Shown one piece after another: positions 1-18,015 of a stretch of 48,046 bases of DNA (the stretch's first letter is position 1; each line of letters begins with the position of its first letter). The stretch is from assembly GCF_000003605.2 (NCBI RefSeq), contig NW_003142304.1, positions 674,453 to 722,498 of the forward strand, written 5' to 3'. The position numbers and the translations under genes are program-made. The notes beneath the pieces are model-generated. The model searched no databases. It had not been told where the DNA came from and worked only from the letters and a program-made list of their open reading frames with translations. Source of the stretch: Saccoglossus kowalevskii (Eukaryota; Hemichordata; Enteropneusta; Harrimaniidae).

Positions 1-543
1 TTTTTTAATTTATGAGTAGGCTCTACTTAAAGAAATGAGATATATGCACAAACACTCTCGAACGTGCATCAAAACTCGTATGCACTTTTCCTTTTATGCA
101 TACTATAGATACTTTAAGTGTTTTAAAGTGGGGACTAGCTCATAAACTTTATATGTTTTTCATAGTAAACAGTGAAAATATTTTATCATGAAACAGTAGT
201 GTTGTTATGTGAACAATTTGTGATTTTAACGTGAAGTAAAACATTCTATATGTTTAATTATAAAACAGCGATTTTAAAGTGAGGCATACACTATGTTAAA
301 TTTTAAAACACTCAGATTTTCAGTGTACTGGACCATTACGGGTAACAATCATTATCTGTGCTGGTTTAGAATAAGTTGGCAATAATTTCCATGTGTAATG
401 GAGTTAAGATTCAGGGTCATGAATAATATCCACATTAATCCCCTAATGATTCGTTGACCATTTCATCTTTACTAAAAAAAAAACGAATTCGCTGATATCT
501 TAGATGACACCTATATGTTAACCTTTATCCGTTTTTTTAACAG

Positions 544-749
544 ATGGATACATAATTTTAGTGATGAGAGAGGTGCACTGGAATATTGTGTGCGATAAAC
601 TTCAAGAAGTAATCCAAGACTTAAAAGTGAGGAAAATGGTGTCAGACATGCATGTGGACTCAGTCCCAGAATATCACATCGCTACCGAGTACAGCCCAAG
701 TGCCATTCCTGGAATAATAGTAGTCATCAAAGTTTCGAAACATGACTAA
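544..749 (+). CDS. Terminal coding exon of a gene entering from the left; possible METTL27-like methyltransferase end
   Basis: A strong splice acceptor (pyrimidine run ending in TTTTTTTAACAG at 533-543) opens a frame of 67 residues plus stop at 747-749, entered in phase 1. Seen: the segment starts GYIILVMREVHW, continues with an amphipathic stretch (DKLQEVIQDLKV) and ends VPEY...IPGIIVVIKV. Known: class I SAM-dependent methyltransferases of the METTL27/WBSCR27 type end with a hydrophobic strand, a helix, and a final strand pair with a VP-aromatic motif. Inferred: this is the last part of such an enzyme. No SAM-binding motif lies in the window because the upstream exons are missing, so the family call is weak while the exon call is stronger. 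A possible poly(A) signal lies near 1138. Confidence 0.5.
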
Positions 750-1268
750 CACAATGTAGTTGATAGAAAGACAAATACTTACTAATCAGAATGTCCGTAC
801 CGATGTCACCAGTGGCGTTTGCTTACTCGTAATACTCGTGCTTGAAATTACGCCCTCTAGTGATATAACCTGCATTTCCCAACATGTTATAATCACGCCC
901 TCTGCTGGTTGGATTTCTACACGTAATAAGAATCACACTATTCGTTCACGTCTCGGCTTGCAAAACCAGCATGACAGGGGTGGTTCTTTTGTGGCGTCTC
1001 GCACATATTTATTATAATTTTAAGTTACGTTCATTATTAAAATACAATTACACATTGTGGATTTTCTGTATTTTTCTCACGTGGTGTATGGATTTCTAAA
1101 TAACCATGTATTTATTTAAACTAAATTGTCATCATTATAATAAAATCTTAATAAAATTTTAATAAGTCGGTGCATTATTAAATTGACTTCTTGTTTTCTT
1201 TTGCCTAAAGCGATTCTTATTTATGTATTTAATATTGCCGTATAATTAAAGCTTGGCAATTATAACTA
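750..1268. other. Non-coding stretch after the left-hand gene
   Basis: Probable 3' UTR and spacer of the exon ending at 749. It holds two short CGCCCTCT-type segments (about 850 and 896) resembling MITE ends and an A+T-rich tract at 1017-1250 with AATAAA near 1138. The 85-codon open frame at 760-1017 shows no protein-like features. Confidence 0.4.
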
Positions 1269-1594
1269 TCCTCGGGGGCGGACATCCGGGCATTTTCACC
1301 GCCTGGCAACCCGCGGCGGTGAAAACAAAGGCCCAAAACTCGCAGAAAACGGTACTTTGGGGTGATTGTGGAGACTCCTCTGAACAGTGCAACAAGATTA
1401 GCCCTACGTGTGTAACATATATAAATTTGATTGTTCGGGATTACTTCAAAGTTGAGTTTGTATTGTTTTCTCGAATTTTCACCGGCTCGACCGGCGTTCC
1501 ACAGCAGCGCGCACAGAGCCCATAGAAATGCATGGTACAGTGGTGCGCGTCTTAGCAACGTGGAACGTCTGTGACGTAGCTCCGCCCCCGAGGA
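1269..1594. mobile_element. 326-bp MITE with 14-bp perfect terminal inverted repeats (family M1, copy 1)
   Basis: The element begins tcctcgggggcgga and ends with its exact reverse complement. It is non-coding: the open frames across it on both strands are chance. Further copies lie at 38386-38700 (opposite orientation) and 47060-47365. Inside, a second inverted motif (CATTTTCACCGCC near the left end, CACCGGCTCGACCGG near the right) is conserved among copies. No clear target-site duplication is visible. Confidence 0.85.
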
Positions 1595-2626
1595 TTGGTC
1601 TAATAGACATGACTTTGAATCTTCATGTCTGTTGTTGCTCATTTTATCTATGTACATATTAATTTCGATTCATTTTTGACGCCATGACAACCATATATGT
1701 TTTGTTACACGCGGACATTGCGTTTTATTTTAATGTTTTACATTTTTGCACTTTTGTTTCATGCCTTGTATTTATCCTGAAAACAATTTCTGAACACTCT
1801 TCCGTAACTTTGTAACACAAAGTTTCTTACAATTGGTAATGAACAGGCGTTACGGAAAAGCCGAGGTTAAGCTTGTGTTGTACGTGACGTGTGTGGCCTA
1901 TTGATACATTGTTGTAACGAAATCTACAAACCTTTACTATCGTATTTTGATATAGAAGATGCGTGTTAATTTCTCTTACGTCATATAACAACTTTGCGTT
2001 ATTTCAGAAATTTACATTTGTTTATTAGGTTGTCACAATAATAAATACAAGATTGAAACAGATACATCGTTGTTAAACTGTCTGCTAATTGAAGAGTTTT
2101 AATGTGCTTTTTTGAAAACTTGTATTACACGGTGTCATTATAGAAATGACACAAGTCGCAAAAATATCATTAACCATTCCCGAACTCAAATGACTTTCAT
2201 CATTTGAACTGAAAAAGTAGAGATTCTAGCAATATTATAATATAAGAAACGATCAGAAATCTTAATGATTTTATTTGTTTACATGTTTTGTCTTGGTTGT
2301 GATAATCCCGGCCAGTCAGTCGCAATTAACGCGATAATTTGTTATTTAAGTGTCTGAAATCTCAATGTATGGTGACTGTATGACATGGTTACCGTGAGAA
2401 AATTAACGCAGTAAGGGTTATTTTAATTAGAAAAAATCCACGCGAGTGCCTGTAATGGAGGAACGTATTAAACCTTTCAGTTATTAAAAATAACGTTGGC
2501 AGATTTTGTTTGTTTTTAAATCCGTATCAACTCGATATATCCCACTTTTTGCAGTTTGGGTATTTTTAGAATATATAGACAGCTGTTGGAAAATAGAAAT
2601 TGTAATAAAAAATATAACCAGAGACT
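1595..2626. other. No recognisable feature
   Basis: A+T-rich spacer with no supported exon, RNA gene or repeat of its own. Confidence 0.4.
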
Positions 2627-3010
2627 GTAAAAGCTGGTCCCAAGGGGCTGTGCACGGATGGTATTATAACAGAAGTACATGGGGTAAAATACAAAGATGT
2701 GGTATTAATAGATGCATTGTGAGCAAACACGGCGTTGAGTGAAATAAACGACAAAATGGCGTCTGTGAGGAGAAAAGAAAATCCTCTATCCTCCAACCGA
2801 AATGACGGAAAGTTCAACAAAAAGAACAGAACTGAATCCTCCAAGCCTGACTCCTTAATCCAATAGTTACTAGACAAAGGATTAACACAGCTGATTTCTG
2901 TACAGGCTTGTCAATTGAAATAAAAATAATTGAAAACGCCTATTCACTCAATACCAGCTTATGGGGGCTTAAATCGACAAAATTAAAGCAATTTGTTGGA
3001 AAACGCAGCT
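2627..3010 (+). repeat. Dispersed repeat R1, copy A, carrying a 36-codon ORF
   Basis: About 380 bp that reappears in reverse orientation at 31675-32070 with high identity. Both copies contain an ATG-to-TAG frame of identical length (here 2756-2866) encoding a short basic, polar peptide starting MASVRRKEN. Similarity fades just outside these limits. No terminal inverted repeats were seen, so it could be the 5' part of a retroelement (UTR plus the start of a gag-like ORF) or a non-autonomous derivative. The peptide matches no family I recognise. Confidence 0.75.
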
Positions 3011-4854
3011 TAGCTTGCAAAGCAGTGTTGCTACATATGTGCAACAAAAATAACAAACTTTGGATATTTGTTATTATGAATAGTTTACCTTGAATGAAAT
3101 ATATGTTAGTAAGCACATGGCGATGCATATGTTCCTCTGCAGCACCGTCTGGTGTGTACAGTGAAAATGAAAACACGTTTTTATAAACTATTTAACACGC
3201 GGATTAATACACAGAAGATAAAACCCAAGACTGAACATTTCATTAAATTTGCATTGTTTTCGTTGTTCCCGTGCAGGTTCAGTCAATGTCATGTGATGTT
3301 AACCTTTCGTTGTCCCCGTCGTCAAACTAGTACAACAGTGTGTTGCCATTTGTTGTGAATACGTGTTCTAAATTTTAACTGCAGAGATTTCGGTTGACAC
3401 ATTAATATAGCTATATATATATATATATAATATTTGTACTAATGTGAACGATACGAAAAGGTACGAGGTTACGGCGATGACAAGACAGACCAAGTTTGCA
3501 CACAAACCAGTATGTGATCGCATATACTCGTGGTAGTAACATTATTAGTTGAAACTTTCTTATATTGGTATAATCGCTTGCTATCTAAAGGACAGAGCAA
3601 TGTGATGAAAGCTAACCGTGGTAATATCTTATTATTGTTCCTTATTTGAAAATACCATTTTCTGATAAGATGGAAAAAATGTGTCCGCATCTTGGAAATA
3701 TCCCATCATCGAATCGATCTTTATTTTAAATTCACATTTCATATTAATGTACACTGGTACAGAAACCAGACGCTGCGCTGAAACTTTTGTAAACTCGCTG
3801 TAAGATGATCTTTACATAAAAGTTGTAAAATGGATTTTGTAGAAAAGATACAACTATAACAGTTCATGTTAAAAGCGGAAGACGTCATAGTCATTTGTAT
3901 AATTATCAATTATAAGTTTACAAACGCTATCCTCGTCATAAATACAAATATCAATTTCAAATACGAATATTCTGCACTAGAACTTAGAAGGTTCGTTTGC
4001 AATTTTTATTTTGTTTATTGTATTTTGATAATAATATGAGAAAATGAGTTTTAAAATGATCTGAAATTCAGGCATTCCCTAAACGTTACTAAGCATACAT
4101 CACATGACTGCTTAATGTAGGCGAATGTGGTATTGCATATACAGTATCAATGTTTGACAGCCAATTTCGTTGGTTGAAGAGTCCAAAGACAACTTTACGC
4201 TACACGAAGTTACCGGTTCCACGTTAATTCTGGGGTGTTGCTTTTCAGTTTTTCCGTTTTTCGAGACAACGTACTTGTAACTTTAACTGTTTTAATTTTC
4301 AGTCCGTCAAAACTGTCCAACGAATTGTCAGTAGTTTGATGATAGCTGCAAGATACGAAGGCGGATAAAGACAAAAAAATGAATACAATGTTCCGGTCAT
4401 TCAATGCAATTCGCAGGTCATTCACATGACTGTAGTATTGAGAACAGTGTTTCCAATAGTCGGAATAGTCGAAAATAACAATATTGTCGCGTCAGAAAAT
4501 CCACTTGATAAACATGGTACAGAATATGAACTACCGTATTTGCCTATTCTAAGTTTTCAGATGATGTACAGGTTGTTATAGTAGCATTCTTATAATTAGT
4601 AACATTTAGAGAATCAGATATCGATTGTAACTTCGAGTCGTTTTTTCTTGTTGCTACCTTAAGCGTTAATATATCTAATGACCATATATGGAAAACAGTA
4701 ATGCATAATCATTCGCCAAATTTGCATGTCATTATTCATTGGGAAATTTGTTTACCGACTTAGTCACAGATACTTGGGCAATTTAATGTAAAAACAACTA
4801 AATATAGAAATATGATTCACTAACATACATCACCCACAAAAGCTTAAACAATGC
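3011..4854. other. Spacer with a TA microsatellite
   Basis: Holds a TA dinucleotide run at about 3411-3429 and A+T-rich unique sequence. The open frames here (60-75 codons) lack splice context or protein-like composition. Confidence 0.4.
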
Positions 4855-5250
4855 GGTAAAGACTTTCCGTTTCGACATTGTGGAATTCTTTCATTTTTAT
4901 GCAGAAAATACAGTATTTTTACCAAGTAAAATCATATTTATTGAAGTTATTGTTCATACATGAGTTGTCGAACACACTACATAGTTTGTAATTTCATTAA
5001 GCGTATTTCAGTCACAATTTAAGACAAATAAAAAGCAAAAAATCGAGAATATAGCAAATTATCTTTTTTTCTGTAATATTCTTCTGTAGTCGGTAATTAT
5101 GAAAGTTATTCATGGGTGCATAGGGTATATATTTCGCTGTGTATTATTCATACTATATTTCTGAATTATCTTGCCAAAATCAGTTTTTTTTAAAGTATTT
5201 TCTCCCAAAAATGAAAGACTTTCACAATGTCAAAAACGGATAGTCTTTAT
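4855..5250. mobile_element. Inverted-repeat element, family M4 copy 1
   Basis: Begins GGTAAAGACTTTCCGTTTCG and ends with a diverged reverse complement (ACAATGTCAAAAACGGATAG then TCTTTAT), giving terminal inverted repeats of about 35 bp around an A+T-rich, non-coding interior. A second copy lies at 34979-35322. The ends resemble those of Tc1/mariner-type MITEs, but no transposase is present and the target duplication is unclear. Confidence 0.7.
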
Positions 5251-5302
5251 CGTAGTGTTCTATGAAAGATTACAACTAGTATCATGTGAAACTAATTTGA
5301 TG

Positions 5303-5304
5303 TT

Positions 5305-5344
<40 letters not shown>

Positions 5345-5345
5345 G
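5303..5345. repeat. (GTT)n microsatellite
   Basis: An uninterrupted run of about 13-14 GTT units; it explains the poly-leucine open frame that covers it. Confidence 0.95.
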
Positions 5346-7456
5346 TAAAGTAATTCATATTTCAAAAACTTTATCATTGATATCTTCAATTTTTCCCAGC
5401 TTTGATTGAACTATTTCTATTTATTTCACATTACCAGCCGTGTTTGAAAATAAGCGATGATTGACTGATTCAACGACTACTAATACGTTATTCAAGTTAT
5501 GCATTTGTTTCCAGTCCACTGGGCGATGATGCGTATTTTCTTTGTATGACATGCGATATATAGATAATAACACGCGTAATAATGGCGCCGTGCCACTTCA
5601 CTGATGATTGAGATATCGTGTTCATGAAAATTACTCAAGATGTTGATTCCTTTATTCATATTTGAATGCATTTTATTTTTTCTGTTTCTACATTGGCATT
5701 GTGCCAATAATCTCATAATTTTATCATTCAGAACAGGTAGGGTTATCAGTCCATCTAATGACACGACTTCATAGTTGAGAATTACAGTATAAGTTACAAC
5801 TCAGTCCGAACCGCAGCGAATGTAATCCGCATAATATACGCAATGAGGTTCCTCGCTACTAGTATATTGCTATACCTATATCAATGTATACTGCTGTCAA
5901 AAGAACAATTTTTTTTTTCAAAACTCTGATTGTTGACGGTAAAGTAGCCTTGATAGGTTTAAATGAAAACTGTTTTACCACTTAGTTGTTGTTAACCACA
6001 AACACACTCCAACAATCCACATCCGATTGCCGCTAAATTAGTTGAATTCGCGGCTCAGTGCAGGCACCACCCTTTGTGCTGGCTCGCTTCTCGGCGTGCC
6101 GGTTTACGTATAATAGCGCCTAGCGGATATTATGTTGTATTGAATGTAGAAAATTAAAATAACAACCGATAACTACTGCAAGGCCAGAATTATTGTGTAG
6201 ATAGTATCGCAATATATTGCCACAGTTGCTATGTCAACAGTTCGATGTTCACTAAAGTTGATGTAGTAAGAAAGTAGTGTTTCGATTTAAAGCTAAAATA
6301 CAAATAATCGCTCTGTTATTGTACTGCGCTGTTTCATTGTATATTTTTAAAAATATTACTGTATCACGGAGCAATTGATTTTTAAAACGGCGTTCTCGTC
6401 TGTACATGTTGTCCGACAGTAACATTTATCATGAGCTGTCAACTGACATTATGTTGTTATCTGTATTAGCGGCCCAATCGACACAATTCAAATAAACCAT
6501 TGGCAATTATAATGTTTTCCAGATTTATTGGGACCGGGAATCGAATATTCACCTCCGATAATTAATCTAGCAGCGAGGAGAATATTTCCAACACGTATTA
6601 TTTTAATGACGTCATCGGGCACAAAATACCACGTGACACATAAAGTTACAATCGTAATTATAACAGTGACGCAGGTATCACGTGTCCACAAACCGAATTA
6701 TATGTAGCACACAGTCGTAAATAGTGATGTGTGTTTTATTTATTGCGTTATTGACAACTTGCTTCCACGGCTATAATGATGGTATTTCATTGTTTTACCG
6801 ACGTTGTAGCTTGTAAATGGTCAGTGGTGCATGACGTCATGTGACGTCACAGAATACCTCTGAACATAAATGCCTTTGGCTTTGTGGGAGAAAACACGTG
6901 GAACTAATGCATGATGGATATTTGAAGATGGCCAAACTTTTCGTAAAAATCATGATCAAATCTCCAAATAGTGTGAGCGATCTTTGCTATGTTCTACTGT
7001 ATGTTTCAATAAGATATTGAATATAATTACAGAGGCATTTTTGATACCTGGACAAGTTAAGGTTGAAATTTAACCAATCAGCTTAGACTTATTTCCGTCG
7101 ACTTATTCTTAAACCCAAACGGAAAACAGTGATAATCTTGCTTTTTTAAGTGCCGACCCCGCCCTTAAAAGCGTCTTACTTGTATTATGGTAAGGTGTTT
7201 TCAACGCTTCAATGACGAAGATCTGTCGCTCCATTCATAGTGCTAAAACACCAGTGTTGTCTTACGTTGTAAAACAAAACACAAACTTAAAACGCTATTT
7301 AGGGATATGACATGGGACGGCAATGTCAGATTATGGTGATATCCAATCTGACACTCTCTGTGGTCCGGCGTCGATCCTCGAAATAGAATTATACAATCGT
7401 GAATAAAAATACATGGATGCATGTATATGTAATCGTTTCATGTGAGGTCATAGCCT
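5346..7456. other. Gene-poor spacer with clustered CRE-type palindromes
   Basis: No supported exon. It contains TGACGTCA at 6607-6614, 6832-6839 and 6842-6849, and CACGTG near 6632, 6680 and 6895. That is an unusual concentration for 300 bp and possibly regulatory. No TATA box or gene start can be assigned. Confidence 0.35.
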
Positions 7457-7675
7457 TTTTACCACCAGTGCCCTCTTTTCAACATCAATTCACAAAATAT
7501 TTCTGCCTATATTCCTTCAGAATATTGGAACAAATATCTTTTTTAGTAAAAACTGAAAATTGACTGAAATTTATGCCTGCTAGCTCCAAAACGAGGGTTC
7601 ATTTCAAAAAAATATTGAAGAATATAATAAAAAAAGAACTGAAATTATCGGACGAGAAAGTCTGGTGGTGAAAAG
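7457..7675. mobile_element. ~220-bp MITE with ACCACCAG/CTGGTGGT ends (family M3, copy 1)
   Basis: Starts TTTACCACCAGTGCCCTC and ends GAGAAAGTCTGGTGGTGAAA. The terminal inverted repeats are about 12 bp and the interior is A+T-rich and non-coding. A directly oriented second copy lies about 0.9 kb away at 8394-8615. Confidence 0.75.
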
Positions 7676-8393
7676 TTTAAACCCGAAATTCGCATGAAAC
7701 GTATAACGGCGGTAATTATATTTTCCAGTCTCAAGCTGCCATACGTGGGAATATTTCGTTTTCCTATTTATGCGTAATCAGACGGTTAAGACTGAGAGTG
7801 TCACTGCATTGGTGCTAGAACACATGTCAGCCAGGTTTCTTCCAATTGCACGCGTGCTGTGCCCCGGTCTTAAGATTAATATAGAATGGAACGCTTTTCC
7901 CATGATGCATTCGCCATGCGGCATTGCATGGAGAGGTGATGACACCACTGTAACTCTCATAAGTTTAGGAATCAAATTGTCACAGAATATCTGTAAATAG
8001 GAATAATTATTATTTGTGGAGGCAGAGATTCAGTCGATTTAATTTGCTAAACGTCAGTTTTACAGTACAATGTGAATGCGTGTATTTGATTTGATATCTG
8101 CTTTTCGTTGCACTCCTCTTTTAATAATAAACAACTGTAATAGTCTTACATACAAGTTGTAGCTGTAGTCGAGTTAGCAACAAATAGAATTACTCAACAA
8201 AAATGAATACGACTCGACAAACTACGATATGAACAAACATAAACTCGATCACATCAACGACTCACTGTAGTGTCACAACGCACACGGTCATCAACACGGG
8301 CATATCCACGTTTGTATTACATTTTTAAAGATTTAATTTTAATTCACCAAGTCGCGGTGCGATATAATGGTGTTTGGAGATTGCTTTAACCTT
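7676..8393. other. Spacer between two M3 copies
   Basis: Open frames on both strands at about 7770-8000 overlap one another and have no splice or family support. Otherwise unique sequence. Confidence 0.35.
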
Positions 8394-8615
8394 TTCACCA
8401 CCAGTTCCCTCTTTTCAAAACAAATTCAAAAAACAGTCCCGTTTATAGTCTGTACTTTCCTTCAGATGATTGGGAAAAAATATAATTTTTTTAATAATAA
8501 CTGAAAATTGACTCAAATTTTGTCTGTTAGCTCCAACATTAGGGTTCTATTCCAAATATATGAAAAATATAAGAAAAAGTGCAGACAAATTTGGGCGAGA
8601 AAGTCTGGTGGTACA
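8394..8615. mobile_element. ~220-bp MITE, family M3 copy 2
   Basis: Same orientation and end structure as 7457-7675 (TTCACCACCAGTTCCCTC ... GAGAAAGTCTGGTGGT). The shared core includes ACTGAAAATTGACT and TTAGCTCCAA. Divergence between copies is substantial, so this is an old pair. Confidence 0.75.
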
Positions 8616-8726
8616 ACACAACTCCATTCTACTCGGTTAAAACATCATTGTCACTGAAACACGCAAATGCCATTCATTTTTAACAACCCAAGAACACTTC
8701 CCTCAGTCTGGCATCATATTCCACAG

Positions 8727-8832
8727 ATATGTTCGATATGGGACTCATAGCGACGTATACGACGCGTGTAAAATACTTTGTTTATGTATATGAAATTCGA
8801 ACACGCGCTGCGCGACGACCACCGCGCTTTAA
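8727..8832. mobile_element. TTAA-flanked MITE, family M2 copy (left end degraded)
   Basis: Reverse-oriented copy of the elements at 29814-29946 and 36773-36892. The right end reads GACGACCACCGCGCTTTAA with TTAA at 8829-8832. The opposite terminal repeat is lost or degraded. Confidence 0.65.
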
Positions 8833-10624
8833 AGTTGTGATACATATAATGATTAACAATCAAAGAATGAAAATATTAATAATGTTCATATTTCTGTCAT
8901 ATTTATTCCCACTTTACACGTGACAGGGCTTATTATAATCAACTGGTGGCTGGAATACACTTGTATTTACATGATACCAATTATAACTACCATTTATTTC
9001 GTCTTGTTAAATAGTTGTACATAGTTATCCTCGCTATTAAAGAACACCGCATATATATAACGTTACTCCGATCGTGAGAAAACTATAAAGGCCCCTGTTA
9101 TTTTGAACTTTAATGTTATTTCAACATGAGTAGTCGTTAATTAGGTGGATTGGGAATAATGTATCACGTGTCTGCTATTGATATACCTATGCACCTTAGA
9201 TCTAAGGTTTGTGGTATAATTGTTAACAGTATGCATCGGCGCATTAGATGCAATAATAACGATGTAGCTACGATAAATGAAAACTTGGAAGAAACCAATT
9301 GGGGTGAACTAATGCGCAAATTACGTTTTTGTTTCATCCAGTTTTTTTATCGATATACCCTTTTCTATAGCTTTCCGTGTAGATGTTTTATTTAATTTGT
9401 TTCTGTGTTGTTTAATTTATTTCAATTCCACCACCTTAGACTTTCTATGGTCAATTCCTCACCTGTGAGAAACATGTGGAAATGCTGTGGATATAAGCAT
9501 GCGGTGATTCTTATTGTTTAGCAGCACTTCAGTGGTAAACTGGAACAAGATTTTGCGTCATCGCCGTTTTCAACAAATTCAATGCGTTGGATCTTATTTC
9601 CTTCCAACAATGAAACAATTATTTTTTTTCTAATGGGGCCCGGGTCAAAGCTTTGGCTCCAGTAAGACTTACATTTTATACTGAAGGTAAAAATAAAATA
9701 GTGTTTAACGCAAAACGTTTCGGGATCACTCCACAGCTATCACGCAATTGTTTTATTTTTTGTCTATTTTGCCCATGCGCAGTATAAACAAATCACACCT
9801 ACTGGTGCTAGTCTTGTGTCTGTCTCTGAGTTACTGAGTTCGTATGATTCAAGATAACAATTATAAAACAGTATGCCTGTGACACGCATATACGCCTTCC
9901 CCTCTCTGAGCGTGTTCGCTCACACAATTCACACATGGTCAGGATCATAACAGCGTCTAATCACGCAAAGTGTCATAATGCAAACGTTTAAAGATATTTG
10001 ATTATTGAAATACATAAATTGAAGATTTTTTGGGAGCAAATTTCATTATCATTCGATGATTCAATAAATCAGTTTGGTTCGCAAATTTGTTACGTGCTGG
10101 TTTGTATTCAAGAATAATTTAATATACTGTCTTAGACTGGTGCGTACGTGTCTATTGGCCACGTCATCGACTCTAATATTATTGATTTTCAATTACTGCC
10201 ATGCTTCGTATGCAGATACTTTCGAATTACGACTAACAAATGTATTACATATTTATTACAAATATGTAGGTTAATATAATTTGACTTATAGTTGTGAGAA
10301 GATGTCAGTTTCAGTCTATTTTACGTCACTGCTAATTGATTTCCCGTGCTTCGATTTGTCAAATTATATTCCTCAGTGTTGAAATCGATTTGTGACGTCA
10401 TCTTCGTTATTGTCAATATTGATCTTCAACTGGATCCAATTGTTGAAAATTGTCATTCCTTATTCGATTGCATCCATAACGAGTGGGTCTCACTCTTCGG
10501 TGTTTCCCGTATTCTTGTGTTTGTGTTGCCGGATATTTTGTTCCACGATTGTAAATGACTGAAATTATTTGCAAATTACTACAGAATTGTGTTCATCAAG
10601 AATGAACGTTTTCATACTGTGGAT
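8833..10624. other. No recognisable gene
   Basis: Unique A+T-rich spacer. A single TGACGTCA lies at 10393-10400. The open frames at 9150-9395, 10074-10274 and 10346-10558 lack splice sites and family resemblance. Confidence 0.35.
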
Positions 10625-11095
10625 GTATATCGTTGGGCGCAATGACTTTGGTTCAGAAACAGGTGATATCTACAACTGTTGGTTATTTTGGCAAAGGTAT
10701 TCTAGTATACTGTAAAGAACGTCAAAATAGCGACATTGCAACAAATTTGAAACATGGCATAAATTAACAGAAACTTAATTTAGCTAATGTGCCATCAATC
10801 TTGTGAGAATATACTTTATTTTAAATTAGCGACATCTTGAAATAGTGAAATTACAAATTAACTATAATAGCTAAAATAACACGATAGCCAAAAAGACATG
10901 TTTTACACTATATCGTTGGACGCAACAGCTTTTGATTCAGAAAACTACAGATAAGAACCAAAGACGTTTGCTGAAAGTATTCTAATATATATCGCTAAGC
11001 GCAATTATGATTTTTGATCAAGAAAACAACAGGTAAGAGTCAACGCCGGTGGTCCTTTTGTCAAGCGTATTCTAGTTTATATTGTTAAGCGCAGT
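10625..11095. repeat. Degenerate tandem/local repeat, unit about 80 bp
   Basis: Units starting TATATCGTTGG(G/A)CGCAA recur at about 10627, 10909 and 10986, with a partial unit at about 11077. Each contains a TTCAGAAA(A)CA(A)CAGGT-like segment and ends near TATTCTAGTAT. The first unit is separated from the others by unique sequence. Confidence 0.65.
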
Positions 11096-11546
11096 AACCA
11101 CACAAATAACTAGAATTTCACTTGGAGTCATTTGGTCATCTAATTCAATGGCTCTGTGGGGAGTGTCTATTCAGGGGAGGACGTTTGCCCGGAAGAAGAG
11201 GGGCGTAATATTGTCGCCAGGACTAATACATCGTCCGTTCTACTACACCGTCATTTCTTTAGTTTCTTGTGATTCTTGTATGTAATCCATATGATTTGTA
11301 ACCCCCTGATTTTTATTGAAAATGACTCATGCTTTGCTTAGTGAGGAATCAGTGTTACAAGCTCTTTCTGTTCTTTCCTATTTTGCATTGGCATACTTGT
11401 CACATTGTTGTAACGTATCATTATCAGCACGTTTATGCATTTATTTTTTTGCATAAATTATAGTACAAATTGTAATTTGAAAACGAACAAACATACAGTG
11501 ACGATACTGTTTCAAAAACTAGATGGCCGCCCACCATAAAATACCA

Positions 11547-11596
11547 NNNNNNNNNNNNNNNNNNNNNNNNNNNNNNNNNNNNNNNNNNNNNNNNNN
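11547..11596. other. Assembly gap (50 N)
   Basis: Run of 50 unknown bases; the true gap length may differ. Confidence 0.99.
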
Positions 11597-11795
11597 ATAG
11601 AAACAAAGATGGCAATTTTTGCTAGTATTGCAGATCAACGAGTGGAAGAAGAGACGTTCACAGGCTTTTTCGGTGTATGAAGGAGTCACCGGCAGTAATT
11701 AGTGGACGTTGCGCCCAGATCAAAACTCATACTTGCGATATCTATCAGAAGAGAGCATTGGATTGTGGGGAAAATCAATATTTATTAACACAAGT

Positions 11796-11832
11796 GTCGC
11801 ACATGCGCGGCGCGACGACCACCGCCCTTTAA
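11796..11832. mobile_element. Fragment of TTAA-flanked MITE family M2
   Basis: Only the right terminal repeat (GACGACCACCGCCC) plus TTAA at 11829-11832 is recognisable. Confidence 0.5.
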
Positions 11833-12220
11833 TTAGCAATCCGGGTGATTTTGGATCGGCAATGCGAGTGATTTAAGGGATTTCAAGTCAGTGTGTTAGT
11901 GGTCAGCATGTGGGTGATTATTTTGCTTCATTCGTTTCGAAATCCCGATGTAGACATTGCCATGACCGAATGTCATAGTTAATAATTAAGTATTCAAGTA
12001 ACACATACACGTATTGCAGACAGTATTCGAATTTATTTGATATATATATATATATATATGAAAAGTACTTACACGTATGACAAATACAGTGACAACTAAA
12101 AATCGATATCTTTACTACGACAGTTCGAACACAGAGTGAACCACGACTACATGCCGTGAACAAATACCAGAAATAAGTACGAGTATATCAGTGTATGTAC
12201 AAAGTGTAGATGCAGTTTCA

Positions 12221-12226
12221 TTTATT
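12221..12226 (-). terminator. Probable poly(A) signal of dmbx
   Basis: AATAAA on the minus strand (TTTATT as given), about 180 bp beyond the dmbx stop codon, with no nearer canonical signal. It implies a 3' UTR of about 0.2 kb; a second AATAAA near 12033 could be an alternative. Confidence 0.5.
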
Positions 12227-12401
12227 CACATCCAGACAAGACAACAAATAATTCCCCACTCTGGAAATATTACGTAAGGGTGGGGTATAATAAGTCCATA
12301 TACCACAACATTAAGTCCGCTGGTACCTACATTACTGTTGCCATATCAAAAGTGGGACATAAGACCGTAGTTTTATAAAATGTCTGAATAAACCACGTTT
12401 G

Positions 12402-18004
<5,603 letters not shown>

Positions 18005-18015
18005 TTTCGGGGATA

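Larger units (their letters stand above)
11096..12220. other. Spacer with a MITE fragment, a gap and a TA microsatellite
   Basis: Contains the 50-N assembly gap, a family M2 end fragment (11796-11832, GCGCGACGACCACCGCCC then TTTAA) and a TA run at about 12040-12059. A second AATAAA for the minus strand (TTTATT near 12033) lies downstream of dmbx. Confidence 0.5.

Noticed and set aside
1229-1657. 142-codon minus-strand ORF
   Set aside because: It covers the M1 MITE almost exactly. The plus-strand ORF at 38441-38716 is the same element, so the frame is a repeat artefact.
5171-5353. ORF ending in poly-leucine
   Set aside because: Produced by the (GTT)n microsatellite; no start context or homology.
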